Positions 32,081-44,122 of a DNA stretch of 64,000 nucleotides are shown piece after piece (the stretch's first letter is position 1; each line of letters opens with the position of its first letter). Made by a program: the position numbers and the translations under genes. The stretch lies in assembly GCA_018287875.1 (NCBI GenBank), contig JAGVVL010000022.1, forward strand, positions 3,782,001 to 3,846,000, in the 5' to 3' direction. The notes under the pieces were generated by a model, which was given only the letters and a program-made list of their open reading frames with translations, was not told where the DNA came from and ran no database searches. The stretch is from Nigrospora sphaerica (lineage: Eukaryota > Ascomycota > Sordariomycetes > Amphisphaeriales > Apiosporaceae).

Positions 32081-35000
32081 TAGCGCATCTCAGACCACCA
32101 CAGGTGCGGCATGCTGCTGTCGGTTGCTGAATGTAGAAGAAACCTGCGGTAGATGCCACCGTAGAGGATGGCCTCGCGGATCATCTTTGTTTTCTGGGTC
32201 TATCGCTCATTTTGGGACACCGAGGAACAAGGGGGTCAAGGCCTGCGCCTCGTCAACTTGCAACACCCGTATTGCGAACGATCAGGTCGTGGAGAGCGTG
32301 ATAGTATTGGAACTGGTCGCCCATATAGCATGTGGCCCATGATTGAGACTTTCTTGTCTTGGTCTTCTAGCAGACTGGGCACGGAATGATCGAAACGTCC
32401 TGGTGTATCTTCACGCAATCAGTGGATGCGTACCACCTGAGCTAGTCTTGTGGTTAGTAGTGAAACTGACCGACCGAGAAGTGCCGGTTCAGCAGAGTTC
32501 TTCCTCTTGTCAGTCACTAGTTCCTTTACGATCGCCGGACAATTTTCTCTGGCACCGGGTGTGGGATGATACAGCCGTGTTGCTCTCAGCTGATATGGGT
32601 AGGGAGTCTCTGAGTCTGCTCATAGACACCGCGCCGGTGGCGGCAATTGTTCCCCCAAGTCCGGCGGGACCAACATCGAGCCGGCCAGCGCTAGACTCTT
32701 TCCCCTTGGCGTTAAGGGCGTTTCGATAGGAATCCTCGGGATCCTCGACTACCGCCATTTGCGCGGACAAGCCGGCGTCACGTATGTGGATGAAAAAAGC
32801 ACTGGGCTACATTCAGGTGCCGCCTAACTTACCCGGGCTTTCAACCCGTCGCAGTAGGTTTAGTGCATGGTGCTTTCCTTCTCCTTTCCTCCTGGCTCTC
32901 CACCGCCCATTGACGTGCCCTTGCCTGCACGAAGGGGCAAATCCGCGTAGGGTAGGCACATGAGCTGATCCGAGCAGCTGGAGGGCGGGTGGGTTGCCGA
33001 TCTCCATCTGCTACGCCCTTGTGAGGGGGGAGCAGGCAATAGACGCGCGAGGGCGGCTGACATCGCACAAAGTAAATGACGGCAACCACATTGCGGAACG
33101 TCGCAACGCGTCCCGTACCAGAAGCAGACGTCGACTTTCGCGATGTTTGTTTGGCTGGCTGATAGGTGGTTGTCGTATTCCCGCCCCGCGTGCGAGCGCT
33201 CGCTAATACGAGGTTGGCGGCGGAGAAATGGCGGTTGCGCCGTCTGTCAGCCGCTGTGGCTCTTTCCATTCCCAATCGCAGCCCTGCGTTCATCTCTGTT
33301 GGTTCACGCCGACGGAGGGATACACGACGAGGCGCCAGGAATGACCATCAGGAATCCTCGGAAAAGGACAGCACCAAACCCAACCACGACGATCCTCAGT
33401 CCGCGCGGCTTTGTATATTTTTATGGATGTCTTTTGGTGGATGCAGAGGCCAAGGGTGGATTGGCAACTGCTGCTCCATACATACGACGGCGCGCTGCTG
33501 TTGCTGTTTCTGGGGACCCAAATATAATAGACGATCCCTCTGCTTCACGAGTCAGCCTGGCTTTTGAAACAACGGCTACGTATGGCACGCAAGAATGTGG
33601 ATCGGACGATGAGGGACAGCGCGGCCTCGAGAGCAGGGCCGCCCGGGAACGGTCGCTCCGGGAGGTTGGCGACACGGCAAAACGAGTGCCGGATTGGCCC
33701 GTTTCTCGGTTGATCTCCTTGTGAGAAAGGCTCCCGAGAAGAGGCTGTGTTTCGTATTCTTTTAACCGCGCTCGTGCGAACACCAGAAGGTCAGTAGGTA
33801 ACTACGGTGCTCACACGGGGCCTCGCTTGCTGCGGCGCATGGGCGCATTGGGCGTCACAAGGCAGAATAGCATGTGCAAGTCGACCTTAGTGCATGACGC
33901 ATCTGTCGCCTGCGTGTGTCGAGGGCGCAGTAAAATCTTCGCAAGGCCAGGCGCCTGGCCAGGCTGACTCCCGGTTCCCAACGACGGCAGTGAGCCTAGC
34001 TACACTGTCGAGACCGTCACAGACCGGACTTGGTTTGTCGCGGCCAGAGTACAGCTGGGTCGTCAATACGTATCAGCGCCGATGGGAGCTTGATTGAGGC
34101 GGATCCGGCGATCGCCTCAGCTTGGCACTGGCGAGCCAAGCAGCGCCTGGGTCGCGTGCGCGTGGCAGTTCGCCCGCCCGCCCCCGCCCACGGGTCGAGT
34201 CGAAATCCGGGGTGAGCCATGCCGTAATCATAACGAAAGTTTGCGGCCGTAGAGGCTGGGCAAAACGCGGGCGAGGTATCCAATGTGACCATTCCGAAGA
34301 GCCGGAAAGACCAATAGGCGTAAGGCTGGCTCAGGCCCCCCTCCCTGCCGAGCCAGCCAAGCCCGCCCGGCTACGCCGTGCGTCCGCAGTGCCGCTGCTG
34401 CCTTGGCGACCGGGAGAGCATCCATCGATGGCTATGTACTTGCCCGTCTGACAGGTTGATCGAGGGTGGGCTGACCCCAGAGGCCAGGGACCAGGACGGA
34501 TGTGGTCACGGTCGACTGCAAATAATGACGGAGGTATCGTACAACCACGCGGAGGCATAAGAAGGGGAAGCCTCGCCGGCCTCAATTCGTCACGAAGCTC
34601 AGCGCTGCGCTCGGTAGATCAGACGAACCGATCAACCAATCTTGTGGTTCCTGGCAATTGACAACGACAGCGTTTCCTGTCGACCGAAGAAGCGCCTCAC
34701 CTGTCACCCACTGCAAAAGCCGCCCTTCCCCCAAGCCCCAGCCAACGTGTGTCAACGGCAAGCGTCCGGGCACGGTCATCACAATGGGCAATGGACCGAT
34801 CTCGACTCTCTTCCGCGAGGTGATGGAGCTTTGGGACGCCGTGTTGATAGGTGTTGGCTCCATCTTCAGCAGAAAGCGGAAGAGATAAGGCGTCGCTGGG
34901 TGCAATGGGCCAGGACAGGGCTGACGCGACGGGCAGTTTTGGAGCCGGGACGGAATATGGGATGGATGGGACGGACACACATGCCTGGATTCCATCACAA

Positions 35001-37121
35001 ACTCAACGCCATAGCGGTTGAGTAGGGCGGGTGAAACAAGCAACAAAGGACCAATGACGTGCAGCGGGAGCGTCAGCCAAGCAGAAGGGGCTCGGCAACT
35101 CGCATTCCCATGCAACCCCTGGTTTGGCCTGCCTGTGCAAAAAGATGGTCCTCGCGCGCGCGCGCACACACACATACGCATACACACGGGCGATCGGCCG
35201 CCACGCCCACAAAAACGCTTGCGACGCACGCCGAAGGAAGCGCCGAGACGCCAACGGTCGTTGACGTTTGACGGCCTGCGAGCCCTGCCAGTGGCCCCAA
35301 ACACATCGGCCGGCTTTCCAGTTCTTGCGTGTTACGAAGACAGGATGGAATGGGGGGAGAGAGAGCATATGCGTATCGTCTCCTGTCGATCGATTTTCTG
35401 GGCCCTGCCCTCCACTTTTCCTGGATTAGATTGCTCTTCAAACTGTGCAGGCTATCGTCATAGGAACGAGGGCAGACGCGCAAGACACGCAAGCGGATTG
35501 ACCACGCCAATCTCGCCGGATTGCATGGCCTGGAAAGCGCACTCGGCTTCGCATATTGCTTTCCCACGATGCTTCCATGGGACCGTGGCTGAAGGGGAGG
35601 GGGAAGGGGCAAAGGTTGGCTGGTCGCCCGCCCGCCGTAATCCTACCTTACCTCAGTACATCTGCCCACCCAGGAAACGGGCAGAGCAGGCGCAATTTCG
35701 TAGGCGACGGCATGCCGGTGGCCAGCGTATGCGAGGCCGTCGATTCGGCTTTCCGTCTACGCATACCAGTCGCGAAGGTCTCAGTAGAGCCAGCCCACGG
35801 ACAGCGTCGCCCGGCGCCCGACGATCGCATGCCAGGTCGGTGGCTAGCCCACTCTGCCCTTCCGTAGATCTCCATCAGTCGCCCCGACGCTTGGAGCACC
35901 CCCGGCTTTCCCACAGAAAGGGCGTCACGAAGCTGGCGAAGACGCCTCGCCGTCGCATGGCATGCTAGCTACCGAGTACCTATATCTATACCAGCAGGAG
36001 CAACGTAGCATCCACGACGCCTGGCTTGTGCCGTGGCCAGGCACGGTTTGGATGCCAGTTGGCTCTGGCACCCGCCGTCGTGACTGCGCGTGGCGCTTCG
36101 ACCGTGGGCCCACGGCGACCAAGACGAGATTGCCAATGGGGCGCTCATCTTAGCAACTCGAGGGCCACCATGTACAACGTACCGCCTCCCTACTGTGCTA
36201 GTGTGTAGGCTGGTAGGGTACCACAGCACGCACAGGGACGGGGGGAGAGTGCAAGCCTCATCTCGGGGGTGCCCACCGTGTCGCGTTCCAGCGCATCTGC
36301 TGCTTCGCCCCCTGGGCCGGCGTCGGGAGGGGCGTCCTGATCTTCGCCCAGAAACCCCTGTCCGACCGGGGCCTGGACAGCCAAGGAAGGACACGATGGG
36401 ACAAGAACGGGGCCAAGAGTAGACAAGGGAAAACAAGCTCGCCTGGAGGTCTTGTTCACCATTGGCGCTCGTCCTTGGCACCGCTCGGCGCTAGGCCGCT
36501 TAGGACGACGGTGGACAGGCATCCCGCCCACACTACACACACATCGTGGCCGTCCATTCGCGAAGGAGGCGGAGGCGGCGGACGGCGGCGGCTCGATTCC
36601 CCTTTCCCGCGAGGGCCCTCCTGTTCCTGCATCTGCTAGCCGACTCTTCCTTGCCCTCCCCTCCGCCCCCCGGTTCGTCGCCCAGGAACGGCAATGCTCG
36701 AGATCATTTGAAAGGCCTCGCCCCCGACTCGTTTCCCTCCTCTCCTTTCTCTTTCCCCGACCATCCTTTTTTGTAATTCCTCTCGGTTGCATTTTTGGGT
36801 GACGCTACCGGCTTGTCTTCTGGGCATCCCAACACACTCCTTTACAGACCATCGCTTTCTTCTCTTCGTCCTAACCCAGTCAATCGCTCGGGTCACATCC
36901 TGACCTCCATTTTTCGAAACGCCTGATCTCGTACCGACCCACGTGTCTCCCCGAGCATCCTGAGCACCAGCTCTTGGCTTGTATCAGGTTCCACCTCGGT
37001 CGTCACCCGCTCTGTCTTATTAACCTGAACCCGTCCGCCGGTTCTCGTGTGAACGACTCTTCCCCCCAGCAACAACAAACCACACACACCACACCTCGTG
37101 AGGATCACACATTCAGTCACC
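32081..37121. other. 5-kb GC-rich stretch without a convincing gene
   Basis: Many ORFs on both strands overlap one another (33140-33783, 34580-35968, 36190-36802). They are Arg/Pro/Ser-rich, lack motifs and seem to result from high GC content. A 36-nt alternating pyrimidine-purine tract lies at 35153-35188. 36630-37121 is pyrimidine-rich and CA-rich, and is probably the promoter and leader of the GH72 gene. Confidence 0.45.
35153..35188. repeat. Alternating CG/CA dinucleotide tract
   Basis: 36 nt of strictly alternating pyrimidine and purine: first CG repeats, then CA repeats with two TA/CG interruptions that keep the alternation. It has Z-DNA-forming potential. Confidence 0.8.
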
Positions 37122-38792
37122 ATGGGTTTCCTCAAGTCGGCGATCGCCTCGTCGCTGCTCCTGGCCGCCAGCGCCAGCGCCGACCTCGACCCCATCGTCC
37201 GCAAGGTAAGCCACCCCTGCCCGTCTCGGCCGCCGCCCGGCCTCCGGTGCCCTGACTGACACGCACCCCAGGGATCCAAGTTCTTCTACAAGAGCTCCGG
37301 CGAGCAGTTCTTCATGAAGGGCATTGCCTACCAGCAGGCTGTGGGCGCCGGCGGCGAGAGCAGCAGCAGCAAGTACATCGACCCCCTCTCGGACAAGAAG
37401 GTCTGCGAGCGTGATATCCCCATCCTCAAGGACCTCGAGACCAACACCATCCGCACCTACGCCATCGACCCCACCAAGGACCACTCGGACTGCATGAAGA
37501 TGCTCGAGGATGCCGGCATCTACGTTGTTGCCGATCTCGGCGAGCCCTCGCTCTCCATCAACCGTGAGTCGCCGGCCTGGAACACGGAGCTCTTCGACCG
37601 CTACAAGGCCGTCGTCGACGAGATGAGCAAGTACACCAACACCATCGGCTTCTTCGCCGGCAACGAGGTGACCAACAACAACACCAACACGCCCGCCTCG
37701 GCTTACGTCAAGGCTGCCGTCCGCGACACCAAGAAGTACATCGCCGACACCAAGAGCCGCTGGATGGGTGTCGGCTACGCCGCCAACGACGATGCCGAGA
37801 TCCGCAACTACATGGCCCAGTACTTCAACTGCGGTGAGGAGGAGGAGTCCATCGACTTCTGGGGCTACAACATCTACTCGTGGTGCGGCGACAGCAGCTT
37901 TGAGAAGTCGGGCTACGACGTCCAGGTCAAGTTCTTCTCCAACTACTCGGTCCCCGTCTTCTTCGCCGAGTACGGCTGCAACTCGGACGGCGCCGCGAAC
38001 CGCAAGTTCTCCGAGGTCGAGGCCATCTACTCGGACAAGATGACGGGCGTCATCTCGGGCGGCATCGTCTACATGTACTTCCAGGAGGACAACGACTACG
38101 GTCTGGTCGAGGTCAAGAACGGCAAGGCCACCCCCATGAAGGACGCCAAGGCCCTCAAGAGCCAGCTCCAGGACGTCAAGCCCTCGGGCGTCAAGATGGC
38201 CGACTACAAGCCCACCAACACGGCCCAGTCGTGCCCCGTCACCGGCAAGGACTGGAAGGTCACCGAGAAGGCGCTGCCCCCCACCCCCGACAACGACCTC
38301 TGCAACTGCATCGTCAAGTCGGCCTCGTGCGGCCCGGCCAAGAACCTGGACGAGAAGGACTTCGGCGACATCTTCGGCTACGTCTGCTCGCAGGACCCCG
38401 CCGCCTGCGCCGGCATCAAGGGCGACACCGAGAAGGGTATCTACGGCCCCTACCTCGGCTGCGCCCCGCGCCAGCAGCTGTCGGCCGTCCTTGACGCCTA
38501 CTACCAGAACCAGAACCAGGCCTCGGACGCTTGCGACTTCAAGGGCAAGGCCGTCGTCAACAAGGGCGCCTCGGCCGATGGCCAGTGCAGCGCCAAGATC
38601 TCGCAGGCCAGCAAGGCTGTCGCCCTCGCCGCCACCGCCACGGGCGCCACCGGCACCAGCTCGACGGGCTCCAGCTCGAGCGGCAACCCCGCCCCGGCCC
38701 TGCGCTCCGCCACCTTCTCCCTCGGCAACCTGGCCGTCGGTGCCTACATGGTCGCCGCCATGGGCGTCGGTGCCGGCATGCTCATCCTGTAA
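37122..38792 (+). CDS. GPI-anchored beta-1,3-glucanosyltransferase (GH72+, with X8/CBM43)
   Basis: Exons 37122-37205 and 37272-38792 are joined in phase 0 over a 66-bp intron and give 534 residues. A signal peptide (MGFLKSAIASSLLLAASASA, 1-20) leads to the GH72 barrel, starting at GSKFFYKSSGEQFFMKGIAYQQ. Catalytic glutamates are visible in FFAGNEV (Glu160, acid/base) and FFAEYGC (Glu261, nucleophile), the same numbering I recall for Aspergillus Gel1. A Cys-rich X8/CBM43 module follows (about 360-460, CNCIVKSASCGP...GCAPRQQLS). A Ser/Thr-rich linker and a C-terminal hydrophobic tail (LGNLAVGAYMVAAMGVGAGMLIL) complete a GPI signal. The enzyme cuts and re-ligates beta-1,3-glucan chains in the cell wall. 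Codon bias is extreme, with almost all third positions C or G, which suggests strong expression. The leader just before the ATG is CA-rich. Confidence 0.96.
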
Positions 38793-41131
38793 GGGCCGGG
38801 CTGCTCCGCTGTTAGGTGGTAGCGTTCCTTTGTTTGCACATATCGCGACCAAACGGACATATACAATCATGATTTGTGCTGGAAGCCTTTTGCGTTGGGG
38901 CTTGCCCCCTTGATTCCCATCTTCTGGCGCCTGATGAATTTTCTTTCCCCCTTGAACCCCGTTGCTGGCTTCGACCGAGCCGACTTGGATACGCATGCCC
39001 TCTATCCCGGGGTCCATAGACTAATTGAATCCTCGTGCTCGAGAAACGACCTCCCTCTCGCTAGTTCGGTGACCATCCCGTTCCTACTTGTAACTGTGCT
39101 GCGCGTGACTAAACCGCCCCCGTCCTTTCCACTCCCGTCTCCTCGCTCTCGCCTATCCGTGCCCGCCGGCTGTGACATCCTCGTAGTATGTGTTGCCCAG
39201 ACTGGTGCCCCCCACCAGGGACCTACCAAGAAACCCGACCCTCTTCCCCTTCCTCCATTCCCGCATAAACCCCCCATCCTAACCCACTATCTCTCCCGCT
39301 TCCCCATGTTGTCTTTGTTTTTTCAATGCCTTGGCCCAACGACGGCACCGGACCCGCCCCATCCTTCCCGCAGACGGGCGGCCTTGGCTCCCGCCCCGGC
39401 TCGCCCATGTCAAGCGCCTTGGCCTTCGCGAACCTTTGTTTCCCTTCCCCCCAAGACCTTGGTGTTGGCTAACAACTTGCATTGGCGGCGACATGGGGTG
39501 TCCACCGCGGAAAACGGCGGCGCGGGGGCACGGATGTTCGACGGCCTCGCACGCGTGCAAGAAAGGGGAACAGCTGTCGTGGTCAGGGGAATCGCCGGGC
39601 CGGGGGTCCCGCGCCCTGCCCTCCCATCCCTGGCCTCTCTTCCCTCTCCGGGATAAAAGGTATGCGCTTTAGTGTATCCCACGGTGGGTAGCTGGAATGG
39701 ATTTGAAGAGGTAGGTTTTCGTTGGAGTTTCAAGATTACAAGGTTTCAAGATTTCACGGCATCCGGTGAAACGTTGGGAGAATTGTCCATGTCCGGGATG
39801 ACGGAGGCGCCGTCGTCACGGGGTGCATGCCAGTTAAGTGGGAAGGCGGAGAGTGTAGGAAGTTGGGCGAGATAGGGGAGGACGGTGAGTGGAACATTCT
39901 GTATTTCTTCATGAACCCTCCCGGGGAAATCCCATAGGTTTCATCAGTTAGGCTGAAGCTTCAACTCTTCCCCGTCCCGGAGAAGTCGATCCTCTCATTC
40001 ATCTCCCTTTACGTGACAGCAACGTTGAGTAATTATATTTCCCTCGCCGTCTTGACCTAAACCTGATCAGCGAAGGCATTGCCGTGTGACCCTGCTCCGG
40101 CTCTTCGAGACACGACCTGACGGAAGCAATGGATGGATGGCACTACCAGCTCACGAAAGTGCGTGCGGTGCACCAGCCACCCGATTTCTCCGGCAGGCAG
40201 TCGAAAGGCTAATTAGGGGTATTTACTGTATATTTCTCTACTCTTGTGGTCTGTTTACCTGGAAAATGGCTCGTCGAGAGCAAATACGCATTGCGTTATT
40301 CAATCCGTAATCGTACAGTACTGTTGTCCTTCAATGGCTGGCCAATGTGACAGTTTCGGTTGTCATGCTGTACCGAAGAAGTAAGAATAAGCCGGTTCGG
40401 TGTGTTTCATCACACGACATGGCGTGTTAAGTCCACGTTTTCGGGCTGGCGATATTCAGTGAGAAACCGCTCACTGGTAACCATTTCTGAACCTGCACTT
40501 TCAAGATCATCTACTCACACTTATAAGCCAGCTTTCGACCGCAAACCGGGGCCGTCTGATTCCATGTAGATTGATACACTTGCATGACGAATCCAGATGT
40601 TTGCAACATACTCTAAATAACCGGAGTGCCGGTGAGAATCTTGTTTCACAAATGCCGGGAGTCTCTCGGAGCCTGCCCGCCCAAGGTCAAATATTTATAT
40701 TAAGTCGATGTTGCAACTTACCGAGTTCGCCAACGTGCCCTCTTGCATCACTCACGTGCAGGCGGGTATGCAGCTCGGTGTATGCCGACCTCGCTTCTGC
40801 GCTTGAGATTGTCAGTGTGCCGTCACCTGTCCTCGGATGCGGGTGAGATTATCGGGCGTCTGTAATCAAGAAAACACGCATTTTCGGTAGGTCTTTCGCT
40901 TTTATTGGCCGGATCGACCACCAAAGGGCTGAGGCGTATCAACTGGATGATTTCTATTTGTTGTAATAATTCTGCGTCGATGGCCGAGACATGCCATTGG
41001 CTCGGCTACCGCGTGTCCGCCTTTGCTTATTGCCTCCGAACACGTACATACATATTGACGATATAACGCGCACTGCCTTCCCCAACCACTCTCTCTCGGC
41101 CTTCCCTTCCCTCCCATCCGTCCCGACAGCC
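38793..41131. other. Intergenic, no supportable gene
   Basis: 38800-39700 carries both-strand Pro-rich ORFs without motifs. 39700-41000 is less GC-rich with frequent stops (about 39890-40340 and 40600-40980) and resembles the mutated blocks further left. 41000-41131 is the leader of the MAPEG gene. Confidence 0.45.
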
Positions 41132-41647
41132 ATGGCGTTTTCATTAGCAACCGCGCTCGGCCTTCGCTCCTCGTCCGCGCCCGGGCTGGCGACACCGAAC
41201 CACGCGGCGGCGTACCTGACCTTCCACTTCTTCTTCGCGTACTGCGTGCTGGCGCCGCGCCACCTCAAGCAGTTCTACGGGCTGGACCACAACGTGGCGC
41301 CGCGGCAGGACCTGGCCAAGCACGGCGAGGCGGCCGTGGCCTCGGGCCGCATCACGCGTAAGACGCTTTATATGATGCAGCGCAACGAGGCGGCGCAGGC
41401 CAACTCGATCGAGAACTACGCGCTCTTCGCGGCGGCGCTGGCGCTGGCGACGGCGGCCGGCGTCGAGGGCGCGCTGGTGAACCGCGCCGCGTTCATCTAC
41501 ACGGCGGCGCGGCTGGCCTACGGCGCCGCCTACGTCTTCATCGACCGGCACCCCTGGAGCCTCGTGCGGAGCGCCGCCTGGTGGGTGGGCAACGGCAGCT
41601 GCCTCTGGCTGCTCCGCAAGGCCGGGGCCAGGCTGACGGCCGCGTAA
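41132..41647 (+). CDS. MAPEG-family membrane protein
   Basis: A single exon of 171 residues. The MAPEG core is recognisable: a first hydrophobic segment (AAYLTFHFFFAYCVLAPR), a charged loop (GLDHNVAPRQD), the hallmark RNEAAQANSIENYALFAAALALA (the Glu/Asn-containing RxxxxxNxxE helix), then AAFIYTAARLAYGAAYV and RHPWSLVRSAAWWVGNGSCLWLL. That gives four TM segments. MAPEG proteins include microsomal glutathione transferases and leukotriene C4 synthase; fungal members of this short type mostly lack a proven activity. An upstream ATG at 40991 is in frame and would add 47 residues, but these are not MAPEG-like. The ATG at 41132 has the better context (CAGCCATGG), so I chose it. The likely location is the ER membrane. 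Confidence 0.85.
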   Translation: MAFSLATALGLRSSSAPGLATPNHAAAYLTFHFFFAYCVLAPRHLKQFYGLDHNVAPRQDLAKHGEAAVASGRITRKTLYMMQRNEAAQANSIENYALFAAALALATAAGVEGALVNRAAFIYTAARLAYGAAYVFIDRHPWSLVRSAAWWVGNGSCLWLLRKAGARLTAA

Positions 41648-42796
41648 AGCGACGACGACGGACGGCCACGGGAGGCGACGGGGACGGACGGCGGCGGCGG
41701 CAGGGCTCTTTTTCACACGCCCACGGCGAGTTCCGGCGACGTTCGGCCACGCCGGCCGGCTGAGCCATCCCATCTCGCATCGCAGACGAGAACGACGGGC
41801 AGCCAGTAGCACCTGGGGGCTAATGCAGCTAGAGGCAGTGCTGAACTCACTTTCAAAACGCTGTAGCCTTTTCCGTCGTAACCTGTGCCCGATTCGCTGG
41901 GAAGGCTGTCGCTCCTGACTCAACATGCATGTCTCCGCCAGCAGGAGATCTCGGATGTAATGCACTGATCCGGCATTTGCCGAGACAGGTCTAAATAACT
42001 CCGAACCTCTTTTCTCTCTGTCTCTCACACACACTCTCACGTTCTCACACACACAGTCTCTCGTTTTCACACTCACACACACACACACTCTCTCCCCCCC
42101 CCCCCTTCATCGTACGCCTGCTTGCGCCGTGCTCGCGTTGGCTTTCGAGTCCCCCGGTATCCGTGTGTCAAGACGCGCCGGCAGGCAGCCAATGTCGACA
42201 AAGCCGAAGTTGCCGATGTCACGCTGATGGCTTGGCTTGCCTGGGGCCTGGGGCGGCGAAGAGGCAGTGTTGATAGCTCGATGCGGTATAGTGGAGTCGG
42301 TGGCCTGGCGGGGGAAGACGACTAACGCGAGGATCCCTGTGCATGGCCCGGGGCACTACACACCACACCGGACATGACCAAGGCCCTTCCCCGGCAACCC
42401 TACAGGGGCGTCAGATCCGGTGATAGGCCGCCCGGGTCTCTCGCTAATGCACTCGTCATCTTGGGGTAGGTCGCCATATGGCGACCCCGGAAAGCCACAT
42501 GGGACACGGGGGAAAAGGAGAAAAGGAGAAAAGGAAGGCCGACGAGAGAGTGAAACGGCCCCGAATGGACCCCCGAGGCATGCGCCTAACGCGGATGAAG
42601 GTTACTTCATATTACTACCCCGGACCATGCTTCCTTCATATGAGTGCCCCCGGACGGCGAACCCGAGCTGCTGGTTCTTATCCGGAGGACCCTTCTCTTC
42701 TTTGGTACGCTTTCGACCCTCTCGCCCTTCTTTTGCGCTCCCAGACATGCTCCTGTCCTCGTTCGAGGACCGCGCAGGCGACGCTTGCCCTGCATC
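41648..42796. other. Intergenic with a CA/CT microsatellite
   Basis: 3' flank of the MAPEG gene and promoter of the next gene. 42010-42109 is a pyrimidine-rich microsatellite. An open stretch joins the next gene in frame from 42644, but its first ATG is at 42797. Confidence 0.5.
42010..42109. repeat. CA/CT microsatellite ending in a C-run
   Basis: About 100 bp of interspersed (CA)n and (CT)n blocks on the plus strand, ending with a run of about 12 C. Simple-sequence repeat in an intergenic region. Confidence 0.9.
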
Positions 42797-44122
42797 ATGG
42801 AACACGTACCACAGAGCGAGCCGTTGTACTTTGAGCTCAGTTGGGCCGTCCTGAGCTCCATTGGCCTCCTCAATGTCCTCTTCGGCTTCATGGTCATTGG
42901 CATCGTCGGTCTGACCCCCATCGCCCTCGTGCCCATGGTCGTCTCGGCCGCCTGCGCCCTGGCCAACGGCATGTGCTACTATGCCTTCTACGCCCACTAC
43001 CCGACCAGCAATACCATAGTTGCCTCTATCTTTGCCGACATCTTTTGGATGGTGAGTCGGGCGTTTTGCTCCTGGCCTATCTTCCTGGACACGGCGCATC
43101 TGAGCGGCTTTTGTCGTCGTCAACACACCATGACCATTACCGCCACCGCCTCCTCCCTCTCCTCGCTTCCCCGCCCTCGATACCCCCGGCTAACCCGTCT
43201 TGTCAGATACAAGAAGCAGGCCTTTCCTTTTATTCGTACGCCATCCTCCGCAAGGTGCTGTTCAACCGCACGCGTCGGGTCTTTGTATCTTTGTTCTGGA
43301 TTCTCGCGACGGGCATCCTCATGTTCCGCGTCTTCATCCTCATCTTCCGCACGCGCTACCTGCTGAACCCCCTTGAGGAGGCGGATCTCCAGATGCTCAT
43401 CAACCGGCTGCACGTCGGCTACTTCGTCTCCATCGCGCTGGTCGAGTGCGTCAGCTCCGCCATGCTGCTGCTCAAGTTCCGCTCGGCGCGCAACATCTCG
43501 ATGCGGGCCGCGCTGCAGGGCGGCTCCGGCATCCTCTTCAGCTACCTGATGCGCAGCACCGAGGTGCGCCTCGCCATGCTGGCCGCCATCGGCGTCTCCC
43601 GCGCCGCCACCTACTCCTTCCAGGCCTCGGTCCAGAGCGCCACCTCCGTCGCCAGCCAGCTCGACCGCTTCGTCTACACGACCGAGTGCATGTTCCCCGT
43701 GCTCCTGTTGTAAGTTTGCGTCGTGTGCTGGGGCCTGGGGGCTTTTTCTGCCGTGTAACCAGAAGCTGACGGCGCACAGCATCGACCTCCTCGCATCGCG
43801 GCTTGTGGCCGACGGCCAGAACGGCCACGGCTCCTCCTCCAACGTCCGAGACGCTCGATCGACGCATAGGGGCGGCCACTTCACTCAGACTACTGTCGAA
43901 GATTTCAAGATGTATCCGATCGCCAACGTCGAGCGCCATATTGAAGTGGCAGGCGGGTCCCAAAGACCGCCAAGGTCAAGCTCCCAAGAGAATATCATCA
44001 GGGAGGTGGCATCCCACAATTCGATTGCTACTGATGTCGAGGAAAGTTCCGGTCGATTCCCGGTCTTCCCGTCAGGCGGTATCAACAAGACCGTCGAGTT
44101 CAACATCCACAGGGGTGATTGA
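42797..44122 (+). CDS. Seven-TM-like fungal membrane protein, function unknown
   Basis: Three exons, 42797-43051, 43207-43709 and 43780-44122, with introns of 155 and 70 bp, give 366 residues. Hydrophobic segments: LSWAVLSSIGLLNVLFGFMV, LTPIALVPMVVSAACALAN, TIVASIFADIFWMIQEAGLS, VFVSLFWILATGILMFRVFI, LHVGYFVSIALVECVSSAML, then weaker ones near 225-250 and FPVLLLIDLLASR. This is about seven in all, which suggests a seven-helix fold like those of many uncharacterised fungal integral membrane proteins. A hydrophilic C-tail of about 100 residues (Ser/Arg-rich, SSSNVRDARSTHRGG) follows and is probably cytosolic. The three exons each end in phases that fit (0 and 2). No ligand-binding or enzyme motif is visible; a receptor-like role would be speculation. 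The start is the first in-frame ATG, directly before the first charged-then-hydrophobic stretch. Confidence 0.82.

Noticed and set aside
35018..35968. 316-codon plus-strand ORF
   Set aside because: Runs through a CG/CA microsatellite; composition explains the openness; no motif, and the minus strand is also open.
37113..39017. 634-codon minus-strand ORF opposite the GH72 gene
   Set aside because: It is the antisense shadow of a gene with extreme C/G third positions; its product is a Val/Gly/Leu/Asp repeat-like text without motifs.
41144..42088. 314-codon minus-strand ORF over the MAPEG gene
   Set aside because: Arg/Ala-rich antisense shadow that continues into a CA/CT microsatellite.
43120..43884. 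254-codon minus-strand ORF over the seven-TM gene
   Set aside because: Antisense of the exons; the opposite strand has coherent TM segments and good splice sites.
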